The notes under the pieces are model-generated. The model did not search any database and was not told where the DNA came from. It saw only the letters and a program-made list of their open reading frames with translations. Shown here one piece after another: positions 1-8,338 of a stretch of 50,987 bases of DNA. The stretch's first letter is position 1. Each line of letters starts with the position of its first letter. A program made the position numbers and the translations under genes. Origin of the DNA: Flavobacteriaceae bacterium (GTDB lineage: Bacteria; Bacteroidota; Bacteroidia; Flavobacteriales; Flavobacteriaceae); NCBI GenBank assembly GCA_030065775.1, contig JASJDL010000002.1, positions 1 through 50,987 on the forward strand, written 5' to 3'.

Positions 1-235
1 GCACCATATAAATGGGGTCTGTCGCTGAAAATAAACTTCCTCCAAAAATGGATCCTACGTAGTTGCGGTTTTTAATACTTAACGGAATTTTAATCTTGAC
101 ATTCAATAAATCTTCAGATACAAAATACAACTTACCCGTCGACCTCCTGTACATCGGAGAAACATTGAATCCGTATCTAAAAATTTGACGTTTACTAAAA
201 AATCTTGATAAAAATTTACTGAGTTGAGCGTACAT
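1..235 (-). CDS. DUF4442 (hotdog-fold, thioesterase-like) protein, 3' part cut by window edge
   Basis: The reading frame opens with ATG at 235 and stays open to the window edge, giving the first 78 residues. It begins MYAQLSKFLSRFF and contains NRNYVGSIFGGSLFSATDP, which matches the pattern of DUF4442 proteins (PaaI/YiiD-like hotdog fold) in which an NYVGT-FGGSLY-TDP stretch leads into the central helix. The substrate is unknown; acyl-CoA thioesterase activity is only a fold-level guess. It starts 3 bp after the stop of the ABM-domain gene, so it is probably the last gene read from a GNAT-ABM-DUF4442 unit. Family assignment is from motif memory and the C-terminal half is not visible. Confidence 0.7.
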   Translation of the reverse strand, partial: MYAQLSKFLSRFFSKRQIFRYGFNVSPMYRRSTGKLYFVSEDLLNVKIKIPLSIKNRNYVGSIFGGSLFSATDPIYMV

Positions 236-238
236 AGT

Positions 239-556
239 TTACTTATTAAAATCGTAGTCGCGTTCTACTTTACAAATTCTAAGTTTATAGGCCTTGTACC
301 ATAATTTTCGCCCTTTTTCCCTGGCCAGCTTATGTTGCGCATTATGTTTCCATTTCGTGATGGCATCAAGACTTTTCCAATATGAGATGGTAACCCCAAG
401 GTCTGTTCGCACCGATTCGATACCTAAGTAACCTTCTTGCTGCTTAGCGAGTTCTTCCATGTGACGGGCTGTCTCAAGATATCCTTTATCAATTTCGGTT
501 CTCAGCGTTGAAAAAATAACCGCGTAATACGGTGGTGGTGGTGTATTGGCAATCAT
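239..556 (-). CDS. Antibiotic biosynthesis monooxygenase (ABM)-domain protein
   Basis: This 105-residue protein has the length and pattern of single-domain ABM ferredoxin-fold proteins: a first beta strand YYAVIFSTLR, then EELAKQQEGYLGIESVR, a second strand VTISYWKSLDAITKW and a terminal strand YKLRICKVERDY. ABM proteins are usually dimers and include quinol monooxygenases, haem-degrading enzymes and proteins of unknown role, so the substrate cannot be named. Its ATG overlaps the TGA of the upstream GNAT gene as ATGA, which implies translational coupling, and the DUF4442 gene follows after 3 bp. No signal peptide is seen, so it is cytoplasmic. Confidence 0.8.
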   Translation of the reverse strand: MIANTPPPPYYAVIFSTLRTEIDKGYLETARHMEELAKQQEGYLGIESVRTDLGVTISYWKSLDAITKWKHNAQHKLAREKGRKLWYKAYKLRICKVERDYDFNK

Positions 557-1107
557 AAGTATAATTCAAATTTTTGCTCAGGAATCTTTAAGTCATCAGA
601 TACAAAATCTTCGACAAACTGAAATCCTAAATGGTTCAAAATCTTTGCAGAGGCCTTATTTTCAGGAGCGACACACCCAATCAGGCGTTTAAAGCCCAAT
701 TTTCGGGTATGAGCAATTAATCCCTTAGCAATCTCCGAAGCATACCCTTTCCCCCAGTATTTTTCCAACAGTCGGTATCCGATTTCACATTCATCTTCCT
801 TGATATTTAACACCAAATGGTCTTCATCAGTAATGACGCCGTGCCCTGCACTTTTTACTAAGGCTACGGTTCCTATAAATGCTGCATCTGTTTTCCGTTC
901 AACTGCGAAAATCCAAAAATCATTCTCCGGATTCTCATATGAACGCATTAATTTCTCAAGTTCTATTTTATCTTCCTCATAGGTCATGGGTCGGGCCCGA
1001 ACGAATCGCATAACATTTACGTTTCCCTGCATTTCGTGAAACGCCTCAAAATCAGTAGATTTCAATCTTCTTATACGAAAGTTTTCTGTTTCAAAAATTG
1101 GGTTCAT
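553..1107 (-). CDS. GNAT family N-acetyltransferase (RimJ/RimL-like)
   Basis: The protein is 184 residues from the preferred start MNPIFETENFRIRRL at 1107. The frame runs on upstream to 1161, but that extension would cross the divergent mtaB start and has no similarity to the family. Seen features are the RimJ-type opening TENFRIRRLKSTDFEAF, the acetyl-CoA loop region EIGYRLLEKYWGKGYASEI and the C-terminal ENKASAKILNHLGFQF. These are typical of acetyltransferases acting on protein N-termini, amino groups or small molecules; the substrate is not predictable. It is the first gene of the GNAT-ABM-DUF4442 unit and diverges from mtaB with only 42 bp between the starts. Confidence 0.85.
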   Translation of the reverse strand: MNPIFETENFRIRRLKSTDFEAFHEMQGNVNVMRFVRARPMTYEEDKIELEKLMRSYENPENDFWIFAVERKTDAAFIGTVALVKSAGHGVITDEDHLVLNIKEDECEIGYRLLEKYWGKGYASEIAKGLIAHTRKLGFKRLIGCVAPENKASAKILNHLGFQFVEDFVSDDLKIPEQKFELYL

Positions 1108-1129
1108 TGACTTGAAAATCGTACTTTTG
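1098..1129 (+). promoter_or_regulatory. Bacteroidota-type promoter of mtaB
   Basis: A perfect TAnnTTTG -7 element (TACTTTTG, 1122-1129) lies 20 bp before the mtaB ATG. A TTG at 1098-1100 is 21 bp upstream and could serve as the -33 element. The promoter lies over the 5' end of the divergent acetyltransferase gene. Confidence 0.6.
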
Positions 1130-1149
1130 CACCCTGTAAATGTACAGTA

Positions 1150-2484
1150 ATGAATGCACAAAAAAAAGTTGCTTTTTATACCTTGGGGTGCAAGCTCAAT
1201 TTCTCCGAAACTTCTACCATCGCCCGTGATTTTACTAATGAAGGTTTTGAGCGCGTAGGTTTTGATGAAAAAGCTGATGTGTACGTCATTAATACCTGTT
1301 CTGTGACTGATAATGCCGATAAGCGTTTCAAGACTATAGTAAAATCAGCCTTAAAACAAAATAATAATGCTTTTCTAATCGCTGTAGGATGCTATGCACA
1401 ATTAAAACCTGAAGAAATCGCGGCCGTTGACGGTGTAGATTTAGTTCTGGGTGCTACCGAAAAGTTTAATGTAACGAGTTATATAAATGACTTGAGCAAA
1501 AATGAAGTTGGGGAAGTACATTCTTGTGAAATTTCTGAAGCCGATTTCTATGTGGGCTCCTATTCTATTGGCGATCGGACACGCGCATTTTTAAAAGTGC
1601 AGGATGGCTGCGATTATAAATGTACGTACTGTACGATTCCTCTCGCCCGTGGGATTTCACGGAGTGATACTCTAGAGAATGTCTTAAGAAATGCGAAGGA
1701 AATTTCCGAAAAAGGAATTAAAGAAATCGTTTTGACAGGTGTAAATATTGGTGACTACGGAAAAGGTGAATTCGGCAATAAGAAGCATGAACATACTTTT
1801 TTTGAACTCGTACAAGCCTTAGACAAAGTAGATGGTATCCATAGGCTTCGTATCTCATCCATAGAACCGAATCTTTTAAAAGATGAAACTATAGAATTTG
1901 TAGCTAATTCTAACAGTTTCGTTCCCCACTTTCATATTCCCTTACAAAGCGGAAGCGATGAGTTATTGAAAAAAATGAAGCGACGCTATCTTCGAAAAGT
2001 GTATACCGATCGCGTTGCAAAAATTAGGAAAGTACTTCCCAATGCATGTATTGGTGTCGATGTAATTGTTGGGTTTCCCGGAGAGACTGATGAACTGTTT
2101 TTAGAAACTTACAACTATATCAACGAACTTGATATCTCCTATTTACATGTTTTTACCTACTCAGAGCGACCTAATACAGAAGCCGCTTTAATGGAGGGTA
2201 CCGTACCTAAAAATGTCCGTCGTAAGCGTAGCAAGCTGTTACGCGGCTTATCGGCCAAAAAACGACGTGCTTTTTATGAAAGTCAATTAGGAAATCAGCT
2301 AACGGTATTATTTGAAGGTGAGAACAAAGAAGGATACATTTATGGATTCACTGAAAACTATGTAAAAGTAAAGGCACCTTGGAACCCTGAATTAGTAAAT
2401 ACACTACATACGGTTGAATTAACTGCTATTGATTCAGACGGATCAGTACGTTTTAATTTTGTGAAAGCTCCTGTTTTAAGTTAA
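1150..2484 (+). CDS. mtaB: tRNA (N6-threonylcarbamoyladenosine(37)-C2)-methylthiotransferase MtaB
   Basis: A 444-residue radical-SAM methylthiotransferase that should convert t6A37 to ms2t6A37 in ANN-decoding tRNAs. The N-terminal UPF0004 domain supplies three cysteines for the auxiliary 4Fe-4S cluster (C14 in GCKLN, C50 in NTCSVT, C81 in GCYAQ). The radical-SAM domain has the CxxxCxxC signature at C154, C158 and C161 (GCDYKCTYC). A TRAM-like region ends the protein (about residues 375-440). The TLGCKLN opening and RAFLKVQDGC separate MtaB from MiaB and RimO. It leads a unit with only 1, 12 and 11 bp between genes (hydrolase, rfbC, transglycosylase). TsaD, which helps make the t6A substrate, is encoded at 35763-36788. 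Confidence 0.92.
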   Translation: MNAQKKVAFYTLGCKLNFSETSTIARDFTNEGFERVGFDEKADVYVINTCSVTDNADKRFKTIVKSALKQNNNAFLIAVGCYAQLKPEEIAAVDGVDLVLGATEKFNVTSYINDLSKNEVGEVHSCEISEADFYVGSYSIGDRTRAFLKVQDGCDYKCTYCTIPLARGISRSDTLENVLRNAKEISEKGIKEIVLTGVNIGDYGKGEFGNKKHEHTFFELVQALDKVDGIHRLRISSIEPNLLKDETIEFVANSNSFVPHFHIPLQSGSDELLKKMKRRYLRKVYTDRVAKIRKVLPNACIGVDVIVGFPGETDELFLETYNYINELDISYLHVFTYSERPNTEAALMEGTVPKNVRRKRSKLLRGLSAKKRRAFYESQLGNQLTVLFEGENKEGYIYGFTENYVKVKAPWNPELVNTLHTVELTAIDSDGSVRFNFVKAPVLS

Positions 2485-2485
2485 A

Positions 2486-3139
2486 ATGACTAAGATTCCT
2501 ATTTATTTTGTTCCCGGCCTAGGTGCCAACCCAAAGATTTTTGAATATCTGGAGTTTCCTGAAGACCAATTCCAAATAAATTACTTGGATTGGCTGGTTC
2601 CCGAATCACTTGATGAGCCCCTCCAAAATTATGCGCGACGTATGTGCAAGAGAATTGAACACGACAGTCCGGTACTGGTGGGTGTCTCTTTCGGAGGCGT
2701 AATGGTGCAGGAAATGAGTAAACTGATCAAAACAAAAAAGACCATTATTGTTTCCAGTGTTAAATCAAAAAAAGAATTACCAAAAAGATTAAGACTGGCC
2801 AGAGTGACCAAAGCATATAAATTATTTCCAACAAAATCGTTGAGCAATATTTCTGTATATGAAAAATACGCGTTTAGTGGATTCACCAAAAAACGTGTGG
2901 AACTCTACAAAAAGTACATGTCGATGAACGATGAATTGTATTTACCGTGGGCTATTCATAACGTATTGCATTGGAACCAAGAGCATCCTATGGAAAACAT
3001 AATTCACATTCACGGAAGTGAAGATGGCGTATTTCCTGTAAAACATATAAAAGGCAGCGTTGTTGTTGAAGGTGGCACGCATGTAATGATTTTAAATAAA
3101 GCCAAGAAAATTTCTCAATTATTGATGGAACATATTTAG
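2486..3139 (+). CDS. Alpha/beta hydrolase fold protein
   Basis: A 217-residue cytoplasmic alpha/beta hydrolase. The oxyanion strand IYFVPGLGANP is followed by the nucleophile elbow GVSFGG (Ser68). Asp180 in GSEDGVFP and His199 in GGTHVMI complete a plausible catalytic triad. The cap is small and no substrate-specific motif is seen, so a carboxylesterase or acyl hydrolase role is only a guess. It begins 1 bp after the mtaB stop and ends 12 bp before rfbC, so it is co-transcribed with them. Confidence 0.8.
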   Translation: MTKIPIYFVPGLGANPKIFEYLEFPEDQFQINYLDWLVPESLDEPLQNYARRMCKRIEHDSPVLVGVSFGGVMVQEMSKLIKTKKTIIVSSVKSKKELPKRLRLARVTKAYKLFPTKSLSNISVYEKYAFSGFTKKRVELYKKYMSMNDELYLPWAIHNVLHWNQEHPMENIIHIHGSEDGVFPVKHIKGSVVVEGGTHVMILNKAKKISQLLMEHI

Positions 3140-3151
3140 TACCTTCGCGGC

Positions 3152-3691
3152 ATGAATATTGAAAAAACCTTTATTGACGGATTACTCGTGATTACCCCGC
3201 AAGTTTTTGCTGATGACCGAGGCTATTTTTTAGAGAGCTACAACAAAAAAAAACTTGAGACCATTCTCGATGTTGAGTTCGTACAGGATAATGAATCGGC
3301 CTCTCAAAAAGGAGTACTGAGAGGTTTACATTTTCAGAATCCTCCCTATGCGCAAGGAAAATTAGTTCGTGTCATTAAAGGAAGTGTGCTCGATGTAGTG
3401 GTTGACCTTCGCAAAGAGTCAGAGACCTATGGCAGACATTACAAACATGTTCTTTCCGGAGAACATAAAGAACAGCTGTATATTCCTAAAGGATTTGCAC
3501 ATGGTTTCTTAGTATTGGAAGACGATACCATATTCAGTTACAAATGCACCGATTATTACAATAAAGATTCTGAGACATCAATACTCTGGTGCGACGAAAC
3601 ACTACATATCAATTGGCAGATAGAAAACCCAATTATTTCAGAAAAAGATACAATTGGAATGAAATTTGCAGATTTTAAATCACCCTTTTAA
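3152..3691 (+). CDS. rfbC: dTDP-4-dehydrorhamnose 3,5-epimerase
   Basis: A 179-residue cupin epimerase of the dTDP-L-rhamnose route, acting on dTDP-4-dehydro-6-deoxy-D-glucose. Conserved elements are DDRGYFLESYN near the N-terminus, VLRGLHFQNPPYAQGKLVRV with the catalytic His60, YIPKGFAHGFLVL and the catalytic-type Tyr130 in FSYKCTDYY. Length and motifs are normal for RfbC. No rfbA, rfbB or rfbD lies next to it; it sits between a hydrolase and a lytic transglycosylase, so the rest of the pathway must be encoded elsewhere. Confidence 0.93.
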   Translation: MNIEKTFIDGLLVITPQVFADDRGYFLESYNKKKLETILDVEFVQDNESASQKGVLRGLHFQNPPYAQGKLVRVIKGSVLDVVVDLRKESETYGRHYKHVLSGEHKEQLYIPKGFAHGFLVLEDDTIFSYKCTDYYNKDSETSILWCDETLHINWQIENPIISEKDTIGMKFADFKSPF

Positions 3692-3702
3692 CCTAATACT
3701 TC

Positions 3703-4629
3703 ATGCGTTCACAACATAAATTACTGATTTTAATCGCCATTATTATTGTTAGTGGTATCCTTATCAATGCGACACGGCAGGATGCCCCGCCTGAGAGTGG
3801 ATCAGATAAAAAAGTTACTTTTAAAAGTACCGGTGATTCTTACACTATCAAAGCGCTAAAAATTCCAGAGGATTTGTCTTTTGCCGGAGAACGAGTTCCA
3901 CTGGAGCGCCACGATGTTAAAGAACGAATTGACCGGGAATTACTGGTAAATACTTATTGGCAGTCAAATGCTTTATTATGGTTTAAGCGCGTTCATAAAT
4001 ACTTTCCGGTAATAGAACCTATTTTAAAAGAAAAAGGCGTTCCCGAAGATTTTAAATATCTGGCAGTGATCGAAAGCGATCTGCTCAATGTGACTTCTCC
4101 TGCCGGTGCCAAAGGTATGTGGCAGATGTTGAGAAATGCAGCTCGCGAGAATGGATTAGAAGTTAATGAGAATGTAGACGAACGTTATCATTTAGAGAAG
4201 GCTACTCGAGCGGCATGTGATTATCTAATTGCATCTAAAAAGCGTTTGGGCAGCTGGACATTAGCTGCTGGAGCTTATCACGCGGGAAACCATGGTATCG
4301 ATAAGCGATTGGATCAGCAGTTAGTTAACAATTACTGGGATGTCTTAGCAGGTGAAATGACAGAGCGATACGTACCGAGAATCATTGCCGCAAAAGAAAT
4401 TTTGACGCATCCAAAAAAATATGGATTTCAATTTGATAAAGAAGATCTTTATGTGCTACCCAAAAGTTATGATGTAAAAGTAGATACACCCATTACGAAT
4501 ATCGCTGCCTTTGCAAAAAAGTTTGGCACACACTACAAGGAATTGAAAATTCATAATCCCTGGTTACGGGAAAACAAGCTCAATAATAAATCCCGTAAGG
4601 TCTACTATATCAGAATACCTGAACGCTAA
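3703..4629 (+). CDS. Membrane-anchored lytic transglycosylase (SLT / MltD-like)
   Basis: A 308-residue envelope protein. An N-terminal hydrophobic segment (about residues 7-22) anchors or exports it. The SLT domain (about 95-240) has the family pattern KGVPEDFKYLAVIESDLLNV with the probable catalytic Glu124, PAGAKGMWQM and later AAGAYHAGNHGI. It should cleave the MurNAc-GlcNAc bond of peptidoglycan. The C-terminal ~60 residues (TNIAAFAKKFGTHYKELKIHNPW) resemble a degenerate LysM repeat. It starts 11 bp after rfbC and converges on the GIN-domain gene, whose stop codon is immediately adjacent. Confidence 0.88.
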   Translation: MRSQHKLLILIAIIIVSGILINATRQDAPPESGSDKKVTFKSTGDSYTIKALKIPEDLSFAGERVPLERHDVKERIDRELLVNTYWQSNALLWFKRVHKYFPVIEPILKEKGVPEDFKYLAVIESDLLNVTSPAGAKGMWQMLRNAARENGLEVNENVDERYHLEKATRAACDYLIASKKRLGSWTLAAGAYHAGNHGIDKRLDQQLVNNYWDVLAGEMTERYVPRIIAAKEILTHPKKYGFQFDKEDLYVLPKSYDVKVDTPITNIAAFAKKFGTHYKELKIHNPWLRENKLNNKSRKVYYIRIPER

Positions 4630-5478
4630 TTACAAGTTCTCCAGTAAAGTCATTGATTCGCGTTTTAATAAACTTGCATTATCTTCAAAAGTATTCAAGG
4701 TAATTTCAGGATTGTTGAATATGTAAACTTTGGCCTTATTTTTTGCCTCAATGGTAATAGTTCCTTTGGCATTTATGTAAGAATCTGACCTGTCTAAGGC
4801 ATACAATAGCACGGTCTCAGCAACAAACTCGGCCCCTTTGAATGCAGCATTATCAGAGGCATTCAATTCCAAACTCGTAGTTCTGCCTTCCAATTCCAGT
4901 GTAGCATTACCGCTATAGTTAATTGAGCTTCCCTCAGTAATAATGTCGAGTTTACTTCTTGATGATTCTTTGGCACGTACTACTAGGCTATCGGTTCTGG
5001 CCCTTACATCGCTTTTCGAACGCTCATTCGTTTCCAGTCTTAAGAACTGTGTTTTTAAATTTTCCAGGAGTAGGTTCGACTTATTGTTCAGAACAATATC
5101 AATATTAAAAACATCCAACTCTTCCAGCATTTTCACTTCGCTATCGTCATTCAGAACCATCTGATCGAGGTCTTCGACGTATAAAATGAGATTAAATCGT
5201 TTTGAACTGGTGATGCGCTTATTTAGTGAAAGTGTCAAGGTACTATCGTCAACCTCAGCCTCTAAAACATCGTGTAGGTTTTCATCAGCTTCAAGCTCTA
5301 GACTATTGCTGCTGCCTTGTTTTAGCTGCAGTTTGATCTTATCATTTACTTCCAATTTTGAAAAATAATCTAAAGATTGTTCTTCAGTAGTTACATTTCT
5401 GTTTCCTTTAATTTTGGATTGCGCTGAAGCGGAAACGAGTACGAGAAGAAAAAGTACAAGTAGGGAGAATTTTTTCAT
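4630..5478 (-). CDS. Secreted GIN-domain (DUF2807) protein
   Basis: A 282-residue protein with a clear signal peptide (MKKFSLLVLFLLVLVSASAQ) and a repetitive beta-helix-like sequence rich in short strands and D/N/S turns, such as LELEADENLHDVLEAEVDDSTLTL and SKSDVRARTDSLVVRAKESSRSKLDI. This is the pattern of the putative auto-transporter adhesin head GIN domain common in Bacteroidota. The role is unknown; it is envelope-associated and may be an adhesin. It is monocistronic, convergent with the lytic transglycosylase, and has a 115-bp upstream gap without a clear TAnnTTTG element. Confidence 0.8.
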   Translation of the reverse strand: MKKFSLLVLFLLVLVSASAQSKIKGNRNVTTEEQSLDYFSKLEVNDKIKLQLKQGSSNSLELEADENLHDVLEAEVDDSTLTLSLNKRITSSKRFNLILYVEDLDQMVLNDDSEVKMLEELDVFNIDIVLNNKSNLLLENLKTQFLRLETNERSKSDVRARTDSLVVRAKESSRSKLDIITEGSSINYSGNATLELEGRTTSLELNASDNAAFKGAEFVAETVLLYALDRSDSYINAKGTITIEAKNKAKVYIFNNPEITLNTFEDNASLLKRESMTLLENL

Positions 5479-5593
5479 CTTTTCAAAAGTTTAATTTTTC
5501 CGAAACTTAAGAAAATAAAATTTCTACACATTCCGGGATTCGCATACAGGATTTAATCATTTGGCAAAATGATAAACCTCTTTTATGCTCATT

Positions 5594-6535
5594 TTATAAA
5601 ATAGTCATTGTTTGTTTGACTTGTTCGTATTCTGTTATGATGTCCTTCAAAATCTGTGCCGCAGGTTTAATATCGTGGATTAATCCCGCTATCTGGCCAA
5701 TTTCAAGTTCGCCTTCTTCCAAATCGCCCTCAAACATGCCGCGCTTTGCCCTGGCCCTACCTAGCAATGCTTTCAACTCGTCTGTTGATGGTGCTTTTTT
5801 ATAAAGTTCTTGTACGTCATTAAAGAATTTATTTTTTAGCATACGAACCGGTGCGAGTTCCTTTAATGTGAGTTGTGTGGCCCCTTCTTTAGCTTTTACT
5901 ACTTCTTGCTTAAACTTACCATGAGAAGAAGCTTCGTCACTGGCTACAAAGCGACTTCCTATTTGTACACCATCGGCTCCCAAAACCATGGCAGCCAGCA
6001 TTCCCCTACCCGTAGCAATGCCACCAGCTGCGATCAAGGGAATATCAATTTGTTCTTTCACCATGGGTATGAGTGTAAATGTGGTTGTTTCATCACGCCC
6101 GTTATGTCCTCCCGCTTCAAATCCTTCTGCTACGACCGCATCGACGCCTGCTTCCTGCGCTTTTAAGGCAAATTTCACGCTACTTACCACGTGAACCACA
6201 GTGATTCCTTTTTCTTTAAGGAAGGACGTCCATGTTTTCGGATTTCCTGCAGAAGTAAAAACGATCTTCACCTCTTTATCGACAATAATCTGCATGAGTT
6301 TATCGATATCAGGATATAACATCGGTATGTTTACACCGAAAGGTCTATCAGTGGCTTTTTTGCACTTCTGAATATGTTCTAAAAGCACATCGGGATACAT
6401 GGAGCCAGCGCCTAAGAGGCCTAATCCTCCGGCGTTACTCACCGCTGATGCGAGGCGCCAACCACTCGCCCAGATCATACCGGCTTGCACAACCGGGTAC
6501 TTGATATTGAATAATTGAGTGATCCTATTATCCAT
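5594..6535 (-). CDS. Nitronate monooxygenase / FabK-like FMN oxidoreductase
   Basis: A 313-residue FMN-dependent TIM-barrel protein. It opens with ITQLFNIKYPVVQAGMIWASGWRLASAVSNAGGLGLLGAGSM, carries EGFEAGGHNGRDE (with the His seen in class II nitronate monooxygenases) and the phosphate-binding AAGGIATGRGMLAAMVLGADGVQIGSRF. Nitronate monooxygenase and enoyl-ACP reductase II (FabK) share this architecture and cannot be separated with certainty here. It is followed downstream by nothing in the same direction until the GIN gene 116 bp away. Confidence 0.85.
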   Translation of the reverse strand: MDNRITQLFNIKYPVVQAGMIWASGWRLASAVSNAGGLGLLGAGSMYPDVLLEHIQKCKKATDRPFGVNIPMLYPDIDKLMQIIVDKEVKIVFTSAGNPKTWTSFLKEKGITVVHVVSSVKFALKAQEAGVDAVVAEGFEAGGHNGRDETTTFTLIPMVKEQIDIPLIAAGGIATGRGMLAAMVLGADGVQIGSRFVASDEASSHGKFKQEVVKAKEGATQLTLKELAPVRMLKNKFFNDVQELYKKAPSTDELKALLGRARAKRGMFEGDLEEGELEIGQIAGLIHDIKPAAQILKDIITEYEQVKQTMTIL

Positions 6536-6663
6536 TGCTTTATTTTGATCTAAAAGTTAGCCTGACACCATGATAGTAAAATGGCATTCTTCTAGTTATA
6601 TGTATCATCGGTTCCCGACATTTTACTCTTTTTACATGTTATAAAAAAAGATTCTCCTCAGCT

Positions 6664-6840
6664 CTAAATACTTTTCCATTCGCTGAAAGCATTTTCTTTT
6701 ATCAATAGCTCAAAGTATACAGCATTATCTTTCGAAATAACTTTGCTCTTTTTATCCAGATAAGTAATTATTGTATCTCGGACCTGAACTGAAAAAATGC
6801 CTATTAACTTAAGGAGCACAATGAGTAGTGTTCTTTTCAA
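6664..6840 (-). CDS. Small secreted protein with TTG start (possibly the remnant of a larger MORN/YwqK- or TonB-type protein)
   Basis: Within the 378-bp gap 6536-6913 an open frame runs from TTG (6840-6838) to TAG (6666-6664), giving 58 residues. The start MKRTLLIVLLKLIGIFSVQ looks like a signal peptide. The mature part, RDTIITYLDKKSKVISKDN followed by AVYFELLIKEN, resembles the N-terminal DTI-YLD-K-ENA-YY segment that precedes MORN or TonB_C modules in flavobacterial secreted proteins. It has its own promoter at 6864-6891. No repeats follow, so it is either a genuine small protein or a truncated gene. The remaining gap (6541-6663) shows no further gene. Confidence 0.5.
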   Translation of the reverse strand: MKRTLLIVLLKLIGIFSVQVRDTIITYLDKKSKVISKDNAVYFELLIKENAFSEWKSI

Positions 6841-6863
6841 TGGCTATTTGGTTTTGTTCGGCT

Positions 6864-6891
6864 CTAAAGTAAGGAAATATTTATTAAACAA
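6864..6891 (-). promoter_or_regulatory. Putative promoter of the small TTG-start ORF
   Basis: On the minus strand a TTG (6891-6889) is followed after 17 bp by TACTTTAG (6871-6864), one base off TAnnTTTG. The predicted start site lies about 20 nt before the TTG codon at 6840. This is the main support for the ORF being, or having been, expressed. Confidence 0.45.
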
Positions 6892-6913
6892 GTTTCCTGA
6901 TAAAGTGACCTTT

Positions 6914-8101
6914 CTATGAAATTACTCCCGAGCCAAGTAACTCATCAGCACGATACCAGGCCACAAATTGCCCTTCTGTGATGGCTGATTGTTCATTTTC
7001 GAAATCAACATAGAGTCCGTTTTCTACCTTGTAAAGTGTTGCATTTTCAAGTGCCTGACGGTAGCGAATTCTGGCTTTTACCTTCATAGATTCACCGGTA
7101 CTCAAAGTCAAATCGTCACGAAGCCAATGCACTTCTTCGTTTTTTACAAATAAGGTACTTCGGTATAGGCCTCTGTGATCTTTACCTTCTCCAGTATAAA
7201 TCACGTTTTCCTCCACATCAGTTTCAATCACAAATAAGGGTTTTTTGGTACCACCCACTGCAAGTCCCTTGCGCTGACCCTTGGTGAAGTAGTGCGCGCC
7301 CTGGTGTTTCCCTACTATGTTACCATCGTTTAAAGAATACTGGTATTTCTCTGCTTTTCGTGCTAATTCTTTTTCTATATTGTTTAATTTTTCATTATTT
7401 GTATTAAACAAAATAGCATCTCCGGGAACTTGTACTATAACACCTTCTTTGGGTGCTAGCTTCTGCTGCAAAAATTCCGGTAAGCGTACTTTTCCGATAA
7501 AGCAAAGTCCTTGTGAATCTTTCTTCTCTGCTGTTATCAAACCTTGATCAGTTGCAATTTTACGCACTTCAGGCTTGGTCAGTTCACCAATGGGAAACAA
7601 TGATTTCGCCAATTGCTCTTGCGAGAGCTGACATAAAAAATAAGATTGATCTTTATTAGCATCCTTACCGGCTTTCAATTGGTAAATGGTTTTACCATCT
7701 TTTTCAAATTCGTCCTTTCTGCAGTAATGCCCGGTTGCCACATAGTCCGCACCCAACTCCAAAGCTATTTTTAGAAAGACATCAAACTTGATCTCGCGAT
7801 TGCAGAGTACATCAGGATTGGGAGTTCTACCCATTTCATACTCACGAAACATATAATCTACAATACGTTCTTTGTATTGTTCACTTAGATCCACGACCTG
7901 AAACGGGATCCCTAGTTTTTCTGCAACCAACATCGCATCATTACTGTCTTCTAACCATGGGCATTCATTAGAAATCGTGACCGATTCATCGTGCCAGTTT
8001 TTCATAAACAAAGCAATTACTTCGTAACCCTGCTGCTTCAATAAGTATGCAGCAACGCTCGAATCTACACCACCAGAAAGTCCAACAATTACTCGTTTCA
8101 T
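6914..8101 (-). CDS. mnmA: tRNA-specific 2-thiouridylase MnmA
   Basis: A 395-residue ATP-dependent enzyme that puts the 2-thio group on U34 of Lys, Glu and Gln tRNAs. The PP-loop SGGVDSS lies at residues 9-15, the catalytic Cys100 in [12 protein letters not shown] and the second Cys200 in [11 protein letters not shown]. The C-terminal half carries the expected beta-barrel region with [21 protein letters not shown] sequence. The frame is open to 8122, but the -7 promoter element occupies 8120-8127, so the start [11 protein letters not shown] at 8101 is chosen. It is monocistronic or leads into the small ORF 74 bp downstream. Confidence 0.95.
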   Translation of the reverse strand: MKRVIVGLSGGVDSSVAAYLLKQQGYEVIALFMKNWHDESVTISNECPWLEDSNDAMLVAEKLGIPFQVVDLSEQYKERIVDYMFREYEMGRTPNPDVLCNREIKFDVFLKIALELGADYVATGHYCRKDEFEKDGKTIYQLKAGKDANKDQSYFLCQLSQEQLAKSLFPIGELTKPEVRKIATDQGLITAEKKDSQGLCFIGKVRLPEFLQQKLAPKEGVIVQVPGDAILFNTNNEKLNNIEKELARKAEKYQYSLNDGNIVGKHQGAHYFTKGQRKGLAVGGTKKPLFVIETDVEENVIYTGEGKDHRGLYRSTLFVKNEEVHWLRDDLTLSTGESMKVKARIRYRQALENATLYKVENGLYVDFENEQSAITEGQFVAWYRADELLGSGVIS

Positions 8102-8119
8102 CCGTTTCGTTTGCGATTG

Positions 8120-8127
8120 CAAAGATA
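8120..8127 (-). promoter_or_regulatory. -7 promoter element of mnmA
   Basis: TATCTTTG on the minus strand fits TAnnTTTG exactly. It overlaps the longer possible start at 8122 and so favours the internal start at 8101. Confidence 0.6.
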
Positions 8128-8338
8128 CTAATCTATCCTGAGATTACATCAGGAAGATTCCGTGGAAAATTATAACTCATACCATTATTCATTTCCTTTT
8201 CCTAGAATTAGCTTAAGAATAATTTAACGCTTGACCGAATAAAATGTTAAATAAATATTAAAACAACATATTGTTTAATTAATTTACGCAACTATTAAAC
8301 AAAAAAGTATCATCTTTACGGAAACAAAAATTATCATA

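Noticed and set aside
3140-3147. TACCTTCG as a promoter of rfbC
   Set aside because: It is one base off TAnnTTTG and ends only 4 bp before the ATG, so the start site would fall at or inside the coding region. Tight spacing with the upstream gene explains expression.
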